Below, in pieces: positions 1-11,961 of a stretch of 64,000 nucleotides of DNA; within the stretch, counting starts at the first letter, position 1, and every line of letters starts with the position of its first letter. The notes beneath the pieces were generated by a model. The model was not told where the DNA came from and ran no database searches. It was given only the letters and a program-made list of their open reading frames with translations. This DNA is from Onthophagus taurus. Taxonomy: Eukaryota > Arthropoda > Insecta > Coleoptera > Scarabaeidae. Where the stretch lies: assembly GCF_036711975.1 (NCBI RefSeq), contig NC_091970.1:5835501-5899500 (forward strand). Direction: 5' to 3'. A program made the translations under genes and the position numbers.

Positions 1-2612
1 CTTTTGAACATTTGGATAAACATCGGCAACATTCGTCATAAAAATAAAATGAGTAGCAAAAAAGCAATGCGCTTGAGTTTTAGCTAAATCCTCGCACAAA
101 GCGACCGCCATAGCTGTGCCTTCACCAACAGCTGTTGAGCGGCACAATTCATCGATAATAATTAACGTATTATCGGTGAGAATGGTCCGAAAATATTGCA
201 TCTCCTTTATTTCCAAAACAAAAGTGGAAGCGTTACATTCCATTTTATCGTCAAATTGGACCCTAGCTAAAATTCTGTCGCATGGTTTAAAAACGGCTTT
301 CGTGGCGGGGACGAAAGATCCAATTTGAGCCATCACTTGTAATAAAAGCAATTGGCGAATGAAAATGCTTTTCCCCGAACTATTTGGGCCAGTTATAATG
401 TGGATATTTTTGTATTTTGAAACGAACTAAAAAAATTCAAAAATAATAAAACAAATTCATTTAATTAAATTAAATTACGATTGAATTAGATGTGGGTTCT
501 GTTTCACGCAAAATATCTAACAATGGGTGTCTTGCATCGACAAGATCCGTGTAATCTTTAAATTCCGGTCGCGTGTATGAAGCTATACAGCTTGCTTGAG
601 CTAAAGATTGTAGCATATCTAGTTTAGCGACTTCTTCGCAAAGTTGATAAAAAAGTCCCATGTAAGCTCGTAATTCTACGAATAATTGATGAATCATACT
701 GTAACAAAAAAAGATAATTAAAAAAAAAAACTTTGAGAGTGATTACACTGTTATATTGACTTACACATTGCTTAATTTTATCACTTCAATTTGAATATCT
801 TCAACTCTTACAGTAAAATTAAGTAATCGTAAAGTTTTCATTGTAACACTAGTAGCTAATCTTTCAACCTAAAAATAAAATAAAAATTAAACATAAAACA
901 AAACTAAAATTTAAACTTACTTGAATAAATTCTGGGGGAAGATCGGATTTTTTAAAACTCTTTTTAGTTTGTTGATTTAAAGCCAAGACAATATGATACC
1001 CCTTTTTACAATTATTACTTAACGTTAATGGTAAATTATACTTTCCGGCCAATTCTTTAACATATTCTATCCAAAAAAAAATATATATATACATATATAA
1101 ATTATTTTTTAAATTAATTAATAAATACCTCTCATATCATCAACTCTTTCGCTGTAAGATTTTCTTACTATATCCAACAATGCATTTACGCCGGGTTTAA
1201 CTGCAAAGCATCGTTGTATTGTTCCTTGATTACCCTTTCCGGGTCTGGCATCGGTATGAATTAAAAGATGAATAAGTTTTCGTATAACAACAAAATTAGA
1301 ATTTGAAAGCGTTTTATGAAAATCAACAAAAAATTGTTCGCTAAATGTTGCCATAATATCTTTTAAAGGATTGATGTTTTCTAAGATAGAATTTAACGTT
1401 AAAATATAATTAAGTTGTCTCTCTGAACACGTTTCTTGATATTCAAACGAAATCGTTGGAATTGTTAATAATTGATCAACGTTTTTTAAGTTTGTTAATG
1501 CAAGTTGTATTCCAGTTAAAGCATTACTATCGTGTAAAATTTCTGATATACAATTTAAACGGGCTTCGATATCCATAACCATACAAGGAGGTTGTAAAAT
1601 ATTTGCTCTTAACGTGCAAGAACCAATTTTTGTTCGACAATAATTTAAGATCCCAAATAAACTTGCCTTTTTATTATAAATAGATGAAGCACTCGAAACT
1701 AATTCTAAATTATCAGCTGTTGCAACATCTAAAACAATTTTTTTTTAAATATTTATTAAAATTTTTATTTTTTGTTTATTCACCAATAATTGCAAAACCC
1801 TCAGATTCCTGATACTCAATTTTTAAAGACTGCTTCGAATAAAAAACGAAAAGAACTGTTTCAATATAATTTAAGAGTGCGGCTGTTGCGGCTAAACAAT
1901 AATATTTTTGTTGTAAAATTAATATAACCGAATTCCACTCGTTAGCGCATAATTGTTTAACGTATTGCATCCCTGTAATGTTATTGAATGTAGGGCGAGA
2001 AACTGCTGTAATGGTGGTATCTTTAAAATTTTGCTTAATTTTATCCAACAATCGATTCGAGGCCAAACTGTTACTCATAAAAGTCATTGGAACGAGTATT
2101 TCAGTAGGACTAAATATATTAATTTTTCTTAACGTATTTACGTAACTTGGAGTATCGGAAATTTGGCATAAAATTAATAAAGGTTTGGAAACGTTTATTA
2201 ATGCAAGTCCAACTTCACACGTTGCATCTCCCCGACCGTGTGATAAAGCTATAAAAAATTTATTTATTAATTAATTTATAATTCATTGTGTATTATTTTA
2301 CCTAAAATAATTTTTGAATCTGTTGAATCCGTTGTATACGATCTTGAAGAACTGTTTAATATAGTTGAGCTATTAACATTACTTCTTGATGCGGCTCCCC
2401 AACGTAAAGCAGAAGAAGTACTTGAGCTAGGAGCGACAGTTTTTTTTCCGGGTATTTTGTTTAACGGTCTTTGAATGTTTACGACTAATAAAAGAAAGAT
2501 AATTATTTAAAAAGCGAATAAATCGGGTTGAGAACTTACTTTTTTGATTTTTCTTGCGGAATTGATTCATTTTTGATCTACCACGTCCCATGGCGTTTAA
2601 ATTATGATTCAT
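1..2612 (-). CDS. MSH4: MutS homolog 4 (MSH4), 3' end beyond window
   Basis: This is a meiosis-specific MutS homolog. In the known family it pairs with MSH5, clamps onto Holliday-junction intermediates and promotes crossovers in the nucleus. I rebuilt eight exons on the minus strand: 2540-2612, 2302-2484, 1784-2248, 1129-1728, 921-1066, 765-868, 479-698 and 1-426. All have GT-AG ends and phases that close, giving 739 residues before the window edge. The Walker A loop GPNSSGKS lies at about 610-617, Walker B IIIDEL at about 688-693 and FFATHF follows. The last 100-200 residues are missing compared with vertebrate MSH4 (about 930). The start is the ATG at 2612; an in-frame ATG at 2663 would add 17 residues. 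The usual DELGRGT signature reads DELCRST here. The N-terminal 85 residues are Ser- and Thr-rich, as expected for MSH4. MSH5 is the main alternative, but the Ser-rich N-terminus and overall length favour MSH4. Confidence 0.88.
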
Positions 2613-2663
2613 TTTGAAAGAAATGAAAAATGAAGCAGCGGCTTTAAATTTAAGAACTGTCAA

Positions 2664-3926
2664 ATATTGACGTGAAATTAGCTTTAATAAATAAATTGAA
2701 TCAAATACTTGCTTGTTTTAATTTTACTTCTTAATACCGATTTAATTGATCCATAATACACTTAAATAAGTTATTTTTCACTTAAAGATATGTAGAAACC
2801 ATAATATTCTATAAATTCAAGCACTGGTTTTAAGTTTGTAGAAAACTATCAGAAATTGACATGAAGTTATCAACACATTGTGAATTTAACATTAAATATT
2901 TAATAATAATTAATTAATATTAATCAATAATAACTTATTTATTATTATTTTTTAAATGTATGAAATAAAAATAGTGATATTTAGAATAATTATAATGATA
3001 TATTTAATATTTGTTTTAGAATAGTTTCGTACTTGAAGTTAGCTTCTAAAAATCAACTCTAATACATAAATTGGGGTATATTGAGAATTAACACTACATT
3101 AAAATTAAAAACCTTCAAGTTAAACCATGCATCTTTTGAATTTGACGTTTTAGATAATACAATGTTGCATCTAAATGTTGCAACAATATTTGGGAGAATG
3201 TTGGAAAGTTGACAGATGTCAGAATGTCAGGAGCAACCTTAAGGTGTATGAAAGTAAGTATCTTAAGTATGAAAGGATTTTAAAACGTGAACGATGTTAC
3301 AGCGTGCTGGAGAACTTTTTTAATGCTCATAATATAATAAATTATGTCAAAATCAAATAATAAATAAATGTGTACATAATATAATATGAAACTAAATAAC
3401 TTTTACATAGTAACATTTTACATAGTTACATTTCAAAATTGAGGTTGGTTGTAGTGCCGCTACAGCAAGAATGAAGTTACGAAATGTTTGTTACCATCTT
3501 GAGTTATTCCGGATGCTATTGAGGAAGATATTGAAAGATGTATAGGATAAATAATAAGAGATAATGTACTGTTACTCCTGCTTTGTTATAATTATTGTCC
3601 ATTGTTATTTTTTCAAAAAATTATTAATTAAAAAATAACTTTAATTCATTTTGACCACCTGTTTAAAAGATTAAAATAGAAAAATTTTTAATTGTAAGAG
3701 TCATTCGTTCGAAACCAAGTAAAAGTTATTTCTAAAACTATGTTTTTTTTTGTATCGCCGGAAATTCTTTTACTATAAAAGTATTCAGCGATAGCTTTTA
3801 TCAAACTCCAATATTAATCAAAAAAATACCAATCCAATTACCATACAGGAAAAATACCAAAAACTTTACGTGACTACACATCTTGATAAAACGTGTTTGT
3901 GCGCAAAATTCCTCCGCCAAAAATCG
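2664..3926. other. Intergenic, MSH4 to GH1-like gene
   Basis: This is AT-rich DNA between two divergent genes. An open frame of 61 codons at 3175-3360 has no recognisable content or codon signal. I see no RNA gene or transposon ends here. The right part, from about 3700, is probably promoter of the GH1-like gene. Confidence 0.5.
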
Positions 3927-3934
3927 TATAAATA
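3927..3934 (+). promoter_or_regulatory. TATA box of the GH1-like gene
   Basis: TATAAATA sits 54 bp upstream of the ATG at 3988. The AATCAGA stretch about 30 bp downstream could serve as the transcription start. A strong TATA box is common for tissue-specific insect genes such as gut or secretory enzymes. Confidence 0.6.
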
Positions 3935-3987
3935 CGGAAAAAATCGAGTTTGTTAATCAGAAGTAGTTCTAACTTCAAACCACAACT

Positions 3988-5734
3988 ATGAAGACGAAGA
4001 ATAAGCTCACAATCATTTACATTTTACTCATGAGGTGAGAATCTAATATATTAAACATACTCATATTTTAATAACTATTTTAGTACTTGTACGTCGAGTC
4101 AAACGAATCAAACATTTCCTAACTCCTTTAAATTTGGCGTTGCATCTTCAGCTTATCAAGTTGAAGGAGGATGGAATCTTGGTGGGAAAGGTGAAAGTAT
4201 ATGGGATAGATTGACCCATTCTAAACCCAAAAAAATCAAAGATCGATCCAACGCTGATATATCTTGTGATAGTTACCACAAGGTTCTTGAAGACGTCCAA
4301 CTTTTGAAAGATTTAGATGTGGATTTTTACAAATTTTCGATTTCATGGCCGCGAATTTTACCCACTGGACATGTTAATAACATCAATTCTGATGGAATTA
4401 GGTATTACAATGAGTTAATAGACGAACTCATTGCGAATGGAATTAGACCTGTTGCAACTATGTTCCACTGGGACTTACCACAGCTTTTACAAGAAAAAGG
4501 GGGATGGTTAAACGAGAAAGCAGTCCTTGCGTTTGAAGAATACGCTAATTTATTATTTTCAATGTATGGAAACAGAGTAAGGGATTGGATCACGTTTGAT
4601 GACCCTGGAAGATTTTGTTTTGATCCTTATTACCAACAAACATCGTTTGCCGATGGTCTGAAAGAAGATGGAAATGTTGGATATCTTTGTGCTCACGCTA
4701 TTTTGAAATCCCACGCAACGGTTTATCGGTTATACAATTTTAATTACAGAGAACGACAGCATGGAAGAATTGGGATATCCTTTGGCTCCACTTGGATGGA
4801 ACCAGGAGTTCGTGGCGAATCCGATGACGATATAAGTGAGCTAGCAATGCAACTTGAGGTAATTTTTTAACATAAAATATTAATTAAACCATTAATAATT
4901 CATTGTCTTAGTTGGGATGGTTCGCTCATCCAATTTTTTCAAGAATTGGGGATTACCCAAAAATGGTATCCGACCAAATTGACTATTTCACCCGACAAAT
5001 ACAAACGTCTTCCTTTATAATACCAGAATTTGAATCAGCAGATGTAGAATTTTTGAGAGGAAGTTCAGATTTTTTCGGATTAACTCATTATACCACCAAG
5101 ATTTGTGATAGCAGCCAATCAAAATTTAGCGCCGAAGGAACCCCTTTATTTGGAATGGACTTTTGTGGCCAAAATGAGCAATGGGAAAATGGAACATCTC
5201 CATGGTTGCAAGTTGTACCATGGGGAATAAGAAAATTATTAAATTGGATCAAAAAAGAATACGACAACCCGGAAGTTTTTATAACAGCGAATGGATTCTC
5301 CGATGATGGGAGCGACAATGATTGTCGCAGGGTCCATTATATTAACGTAAATTAATACAAATTTTCTTCATAAATTTCTCATTGTTTATTTTTAGTCTTA
5401 TTTGGAACACATTCTCGCCGCCATATATAAAGATAACTGTAATGTTTCCGCTTACACCGTTTGGAGCTTTTTGGACAGTTTCCAATGGTATCAAGGATAC
5501 ACGTAAGAAATTTATGGGTTTATAATGATTATTTAAATTCTGAATCGTTATTGTTTCAGTGAAAAGTTTGGTCTTTATAATGTCGACTTTAATGCTTTGG
5601 AAAGAACTAGAACGGCGAAATTATCTTCCATGGTTTATACGAACATAATAAAACAACGAAAAATCGATTGGGATTATAGCCCAGAAGGCTATAAGATGTG
5701 TAAATGGGGATTAAGTACTAATGGGACTGCTTAA
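3988..5734 (+). CDS. GH1 beta-glucosidase-like protein lacking catalytic glutamates
   Basis: This is a secreted glycoside hydrolase family 1 fold protein of 512 residues, a normal family length. Exons are 3988-4034, 4084-4858, 4912-5346, 5396-5502 and 5560-5734, all GT-AG and in phase. Residues 1-20 form a signal peptide ending near STCTSS. The N-terminal FKFGVASSAYQVEGGW, the FHWDLPQ and the C-terminal YTEKFGLYNVDF motifs are all typical GH1. The residues that do the chemistry are changed. The acid/base motif TFNEP reads TFDDP (Asp188-Asp189), the nucleophile motif TENG reads TANG (Ala400), and the sugar-binding NFEW reads SFQW (Gln449). The substrate-pocket Gln and His near the N-terminus remain. 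The frame is fully open with clean splice sites, so this looks like a maintained pseudoenzyme rather than a recent pseudogene. Beetle relatives include digestive beta-glucosidases and myrosinases; the role of this copy is unknown. Confidence 0.92.
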
Positions 5735-6718
5735 CCAGAATTATTCCCGAACATTGGACTACACATGGACTACCCAATTTATTATGATACTTCTTTGTTG
5801 TTTCTTTTTGTTTTGTTTGAACGATTAAATTATTGAATTGAGCAGTATTCAAATCTTGTTAATTATTATAATGAAGTGTTTTAATCCAAATTCGTTGTAC
5901 GCATAGGTTATCTTCTAAACTAAAAAAGATAGAAAAAAAAAGTAATATGTGTCATGATCTCGTTTTTTGAGAAACTGCTAATGCTGAAAACTCCGAACAG
6001 CTATCGTATACAGTTGTCCCGTAACTTTCGCGTCAGAGTATTTCTGAAAGAGAAAAAGTTTATTTCTCTTTCCGTGTCGAATCTATTGGTGCGCGGTGGT
6101 GGTACAGATTGCCTGAGAGTCATTTACGATCTCCGAATGCGTTTTCCTAAGCTTTTGTTGAATGGACAACTTTAAACAGTTTCCGTGCGGTTATTATGAA
6201 CATTTCGGGACACCTGTATTTTGTTTAATATCGTAAAGTTGATCAAAATTAATTGCGACATTTTTAAAAATCTTCTGTAGGGCATTCTTTCAAAAAATAT
6301 ATGGACATTTTGTAAATTGTATCAGCATCTGAAAAGGAAAGGGAATTAGAAATGGATTCATACAAAGGATTAACAAAGGTATTTCTAAAAAAAGTATGGA
6401 CCTTAGTACTTTTTCCAGCAAGGAATACAATTGGTTTTTTATTTTCATGTTCATTGATGAAAATCCTCTTCGATCTTCCTTTTTAATGGATAGGGCGTTT
6501 CATTAAAAAAAATGTTCTTGGTACTTAAAAAAAAATCAAATTTACTATCAATAATTTCATTTAGTCATAACATATATTTACTATCAATAATTAATTAATA
6601 TATTTAGTCAAAATAATAAAATTACATATAATTAGAATTAATACTTTAACTTAAACAAAACTTAAACTGAATTTTACTTTGCTATTTTAAAACAAGTCAC
6701 CATTCTTTTTAATTTTTT
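5735..6718. other. Intergenic 3' regions of converging genes
   Basis: The 3' ends of the GH1-like gene (plus) and the dsRBD gene (minus) converge here. An ATTAAA at 5824 may be the GH1 polyadenylation signal. The open frame at 5954-6175 resembles nothing I know. No repeats or RNA genes seen. Confidence 0.45.
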
Positions 6719-9700
6719 TTAAAAAGGAGATGGATCAACTTGCATTTTTTGACAATAAACTTCCTGTGGATACTCAATATTTAATAAAGCTTTACAAGCT
6801 TCAAACGCTGCGTTCTTCTTAGCCGTCTTTTTATTAGGGCCTAACAAAAATTAATAAATTAACAAAAATAATTCTAAATTATTAAGTAACGCACCAGTTC
6901 CTGTAAAGGTCTTTCCATCAACAACACAACTAATTGTAAATTGTACGTTGGTTTGATTTCCAGCCCTTCCAATTTCTTCGTATTTCGTATGTGGGTACAT
7001 TTGATTCAAAAGCATTGATGGATTCAAATGTGCCGCGTTTTCCGGTAGTTTTTTCGCCGGTTTCGGTTCAGAACTTAAATTTGTTAAAGATGTTGAAGGT
7101 GGTGTTGGTGGCCCATCAGAAGTTGATGAGTTCATGGTGGAAAACTTAATAATATAATTAAATAACCAATAAAATAAATAAATTAAAATCTTACTAAATC
7201 AACTAAATTCCCTCCATCTTCATCATCCCAATTTGATAGTAACTTAAAAATTGCAAAACTCGCGATTTGCGACCAAGATAAATCCTCTTCCTTTTGATCT
7301 TCTTCCATTTTTTCGGAATCTTCTTCCATGGGAATTTGTGTCAAATTGGATTGTTGTTGATTCGCGGTAGCATTGCCAACGGGATTGCGTAATCTTTTTA
7401 AAATTATTGCTCGAATTGCAATTTCCGCAGCCGCAGTTTTCGCAGAAACTTTACTTTTACCTAATTTAAACAACAAAAATTAATTAATCCCACTAAAATC
7501 TCGATTAAAATAGATTAAAAACAAATGTGGTAGGGTTACTATCAAACTCCACTCCTCGAATTATTAATTCTCGTGGCGTTAGCGAATCCCTCCCGTTTCT
7601 TAATCTAGCACAAACCTAACACTAATCAACATGGTTTTTAAAAGTTGGATCAGCTGACTTGGTTGTGCAAAATTGAATCAATAAGAATCTTTACCTGTTC
7701 CTGTAAACTTTTGACCTTCAACTGAGAGAGTAGCGTTGAAGATATCTTGGTTGTAATCGGTTTTGGAGTCGGTCACTACGTATTCCGTTTGACCAACCAA
7801 TTCGTTTAAAACCATCAAGGCGTTTTTAGGTTGGAGAACTTTCTTTAAACGCATGTTCCGACGGCGAACTCGTTCCGCTCTTGGAATACGAACTAAGATG
7901 ATAAGAAAAAAATTTGGTGAGAAAAGTATTAAAAAATATAAGAAATCGTTTAATTAAAAAAATTTCAGCTCACTGAAAGAACATGTATTCGAAGCAAACG
8001 TTTAAATGCTCAACAAATTTTCAGATTTGCGCAGTGAATTGTCATCAGAAATAAAATAAGTTTTTAAATCATTTAAACTTAAGTTTGGACTCTTTAAAAA
8101 TTTGAATGATTAATACGTACATAACTGAAGAACACAAAATCACTCAACGTTCTAAATGTTTTACAGCATATAGTATTATTATATACGCAATAAAATGGGG
8201 AACCACCGGCGACCGAACAGGGAATTACCATTAAAAAGTAAACAATTCTATTTTTGAACTCTGATAAAGTCGTCTTTACAGAACTATCTTTACGATAACG
8301 TTAATCAAATTAAAAGATATTACAAAATAAAATATTCCAAATATACTTTTATTTCAAAAAACAAATCAATTACTTTTTGGCTTATATGGAAAGCAATAAT
8401 GATGCAACAATGACATTAAAGAGAAGGAATATTAACTCAAGAGGAAGAAATGATAATTTGTTTTGTAGCCTATTAGCTAACCTTGTTATATTTACACTGC
8501 ATTAAAGAATATGTGCAACAAAAGTAGTAAAGTTAAAATGTTGCAAATAGAAAATCAGTCACAGAACTAATTGTATCTGGTGATAAAATGTGAAAAAAGA
8601 GATTTTATAAATAAAGTGGATATCCAACTCAACCCAATCCCCCTTTATCATGGCAATTTAAAACAATGAGGTTTACCAGGGAGGCTTTTATGCACAAAAC
8701 ATGTACAGCTATAAAGAGAGGGAGAAGAGAGTGAAATGTCAATCTGAAGAGAATTGCATATATTATAAAGGACGAGTTTTAGAAATGGAATTTATTATTA
8801 TTAATTATTATTATCAGGCAATTTAAAAAATGAGTTACTATGAAATTAAAGTATTAATTTTTTTGAGTTAATTAAAGTAAAACTTAAGAAAAGCAAATTT
8901 ACAAAAACATTGTAAGATTCCTGGAAACAAAGAGACCTTTGTTATTATCCAATTCATGAAGAAAGCAGAAATATTTGACAAACTAGTGGTTTTAAATACA
9001 AACCTCTTGATGTAACTCTTTGAGAGAGCAGTTATGCAAAAATGTTTTTTTCTTGACTGCTTCTTTTGAGGTTTGTATTCAAATACCGTCTATTAATGGA
9101 TCCACAACCCTAAGGTACTTAAAAGACATTTCAAATCAAAACATGCAAATTTAAGGGCGAACCTCTATGGATTATTATAAATCAACATTAAGCGACCTAA
9201 AGAGTGGTAAGCAATTAATGATTAGATGAAACAAAGTACTAGTATTTAAAAAAAAAATAAATGTTTTTAAATTAAAATTTGCTAGGTTAACTTTTTTAGT
9301 AAAAGAGGTGATATGTAGAAATATCCCAGAACTTGTGTATTGCACAAAAACTTTACAAGGTTGAGAGTGTTATAGACTCTTTACCCTAGAGTGTTATTTG
9401 TATATTAAACAATGTTTTAGATTTACATTAAGTACATTTTGATCATTTCTTCTATGACAAAGGTGACACTGATTTTACCTTTCCACTTTGTTTGCAAAAA
9501 GAGCTTGATTTTTAGGGTTGGGTTGATTCAAACCAACAAATTTTACTAGTGCAAGAATCTTATCACTATTTGTCGCCAAATCTTTGTCCAATGATCTTAA
9601 AAATATGCGTTTTTCTATAAAAAAATATTTTTAATAGTACACAATGCGCGTCAAATGTAACGACCACAACTCAAAGAGTAATTTGCTGTGTTAAAACTGT

Positions 9701-11379
9701 GTATGAGAGATCTACATAAAGAAATGATCACTTGAGAGGTGTTTCACCACTTTGTGGCTTTCCCTCTAAATTAGTACAACATAATTGTTAACATTTAGAT
9801 ATTAGGAGTTGAAGAATAAACAATATTATTAATCTTCATATCCTTACAGACTTATAATTAATGATTTTGTAACATTTTCAAATAAAAATTCATATTTTAC
9901 TTTAAACATACTTGTTTTCTTAATCCAAAACGGTTTCTCCTTAGTACTCTCACTGGTAGTTGAAGCAGTTTTTGGAGAAGTAGCAACTTCAGATTTTTCT
10001 TCCTCTTTCATTTGCAGAGTACCAACCTCACTTTCACCCTCTTTTAAAGGAACTGGTGGAGGAGGTAATTGTTGTTGTTCATGTTGTATTTGTTGAAGTT
10101 GTTGTTGAGAAGCTTGTGTGAGATTACTAACAGGATTTTGTTGCTGATTTATTTGCTTTTGGGGTTGATTATTTTTTTGTTGTTGTGCTTGTTTCTATTA
10201 AGAAATCAAAATTGTTTAATAACACTTATTTATATTAAATTAATTACAACGAAATAATTTCTTAAAATTGTACGCCTTTTTTCTAATGCAAACTAAAAAC
10301 AATTTTAAATTGCAAACTCTCAAAGGCAATTTCATAAAATTAGATGGAGTATTATGACTAGAACAGCCACAAAAATTCCACGATTTTATAAATTTACTCT
10401 GCCATAGGTGTAAACGCTATTTAGATCAATGAAAATGAAAGTCCAAACTGCTGACTCCACATGGCACTTAATTAATCTAAAAAAAATTAATATTTACCTG
10501 GTTTTGATTTCCTTGATTTTTTTGTTGTTGTTGTTGACCATGAAATTGCTTGTCCTGCTGATTGGAGTTGGCATTTAGCTATTAGACCAGGATCGAATTG
10601 GTTTTACTACACCGGTCAAGTCGGATAGCACCGCTATAGGTGCAACAACCTTTGCCATCAAGTATCTCAACCAAGAGATAACTTTATGTAAAGGTTTTGT
10701 GTAATATCTTGACACTTTATTGTATTAATAAGGATTAAGTAAACCCATAAGCAATCTAAACTTATCAGAACGTCCAGATTGTTATGGTTTTACTATAAGG
10801 CACATCAAAATCGTCAAGATACAAGGGTAGCCACATGAGTAAGCTATACTGTACGAATATGTACCACAAAATTATTTATGATCAGGGTACATCATTCCAC
10901 AGTGTAACATACAAATGAGACACCAAACAAAGTAACCTATATCAGTATTACTACCCTACTGGCAGTGAAAGTATTGTACCTTCCATTACCTGTCTCATAG
11001 AAAAATCCCATCAGTTCTCTTTAATTATTCAGTAAAAAGAGTTTGAAATAGTAAAAACTACATTAAATTTCATAAATCAAATCTTTGCCGAAAGATGGCG
11101 CTGAGACAACAAAAAAAAATCTTTTTACATAATCTTAAACATTAATTAATGGTAGTTTTACTTTATTTTATAAAAAAATTAACTCATAAAGCATCGACCA
11201 TTTCTAATAACAATAAATTACCGAAACTCACCTGGCCGCCATGAACAAAATTTCCTTGCATAGCTTGTGGCCGCCGTTGTCCTATTGCACCAACCCCTGC
11301 ATCTATTTAACATAATTAATAACAACATTTAAAAAGATTTCATTAACTTACAGTAATTTCTACGTGTATTATACGACAT
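6719..11379 (-). CDS. Two-dsRBD RNA-binding protein (DIP1/ADAR-like domains)
   Basis: This nuclear-type double-stranded RNA-binding protein has eight exons on the minus strand: 11352-11379, 11232-11302, 10498-10557, 9912-10194, 7695-7892, 7195-7460, 6895-7144 and 6719-6840. Phases close to give 425 residues. Residues 1-145 are low complexity, rich in Gln and Asn, with a PPPP run. A basic stretch (RAERVRRRNMRLKK) precedes the first dsRBD at about 169-236, which starts PKNALMVLNEL and ends KVSAKTAAAEIAI. An acidic linker follows. The second dsRBD is at about 342-410, starting LNPSMLLNQMYP and ending PNKKTAKKNAAFEACKALL. No deaminase domain is present, so it is not ADAR itself. It may be a Disco-interacting protein 1 type or NF90-related insect protein; I am sure of the domains, not the name. 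It lies head to head with SPRING, 582 bp away. Confidence 0.85.
7893..9911 (-). other. 2-kb intron of the dsRBD gene
   Basis: This is the longest intron of the dsRBD gene. It has no coding potential that I can support. An imperfect hairpin with arms at 8987-9006 and 9068-9087 is described in the findings. Otherwise it is AT-rich and unremarkable. Confidence 0.5.
10558..11231 (-). other. Intron of the dsRBD gene
   Basis: A 674-nt intron without coding potential. It ends at a tandem CAGCAG acceptor (10555-10560 on the minus strand), and it holds one AGATGGCGCT motif at 11093-11102. Confidence 0.5.
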
Positions 11380-11961
11380 TTTCCACAATTAATTAAAAAT
11401 TCTATTCGACTCTCACCAGGTTCACGTTAAGAACGAGAATGACGCGTCCAAAATGGCAGACGGAACGGAACCAAAAGCATCATCGGAAATAGATGGCGCT
11501 ATCAATACGTTTTAGATCGCACCCTATCATTTTATAACAACCAAATTATATTACAACATAATTAACATTTTTAATAATAAATCAACAAATAAATTTCTAA
11601 TTTAAATATAACCCAATTATGTTTATTTAATAACTTATTTAGTATTTGCGCAATAAATCCTCTTTTAAGGAACGTACCCAAGATCACTAAACAGTATGAA
11701 TAATGCTTTAATTATTTGAATTGGTTATTAATACAGTTTCCAAGGGCTTAAAATCGGGCTAAAACGATAAAGGTACAAATTAATAATATAACAAGAACCT
11801 CATTTGTAATAATAACACGTAACCGAGCGCCGCAACGAAAAATAATTGAAAAAACATAACCTCAAATTTTCGAAGCCCATCTTAAAATAACCTGATAAGC
11901 AAGCAAACAATGCATTTAGCAGCTAATTAAGTTGTAATCATGTTAAAATCGGACTATTACA
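11380..11961. promoter_or_regulatory. Shared bidirectional promoter region, dsRBD gene and SPRING
   Basis: 582 bp separate the divergent start codons at 11379 (minus) and 11962 (plus). The region holds a GC-richer patch around 11415-11500, including an AGATGGCGCT motif at 11491-11500, and no TATA box near either start. A shared promoter for two housekeeping genes is inferred from the spacing only. Confidence 0.45.
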
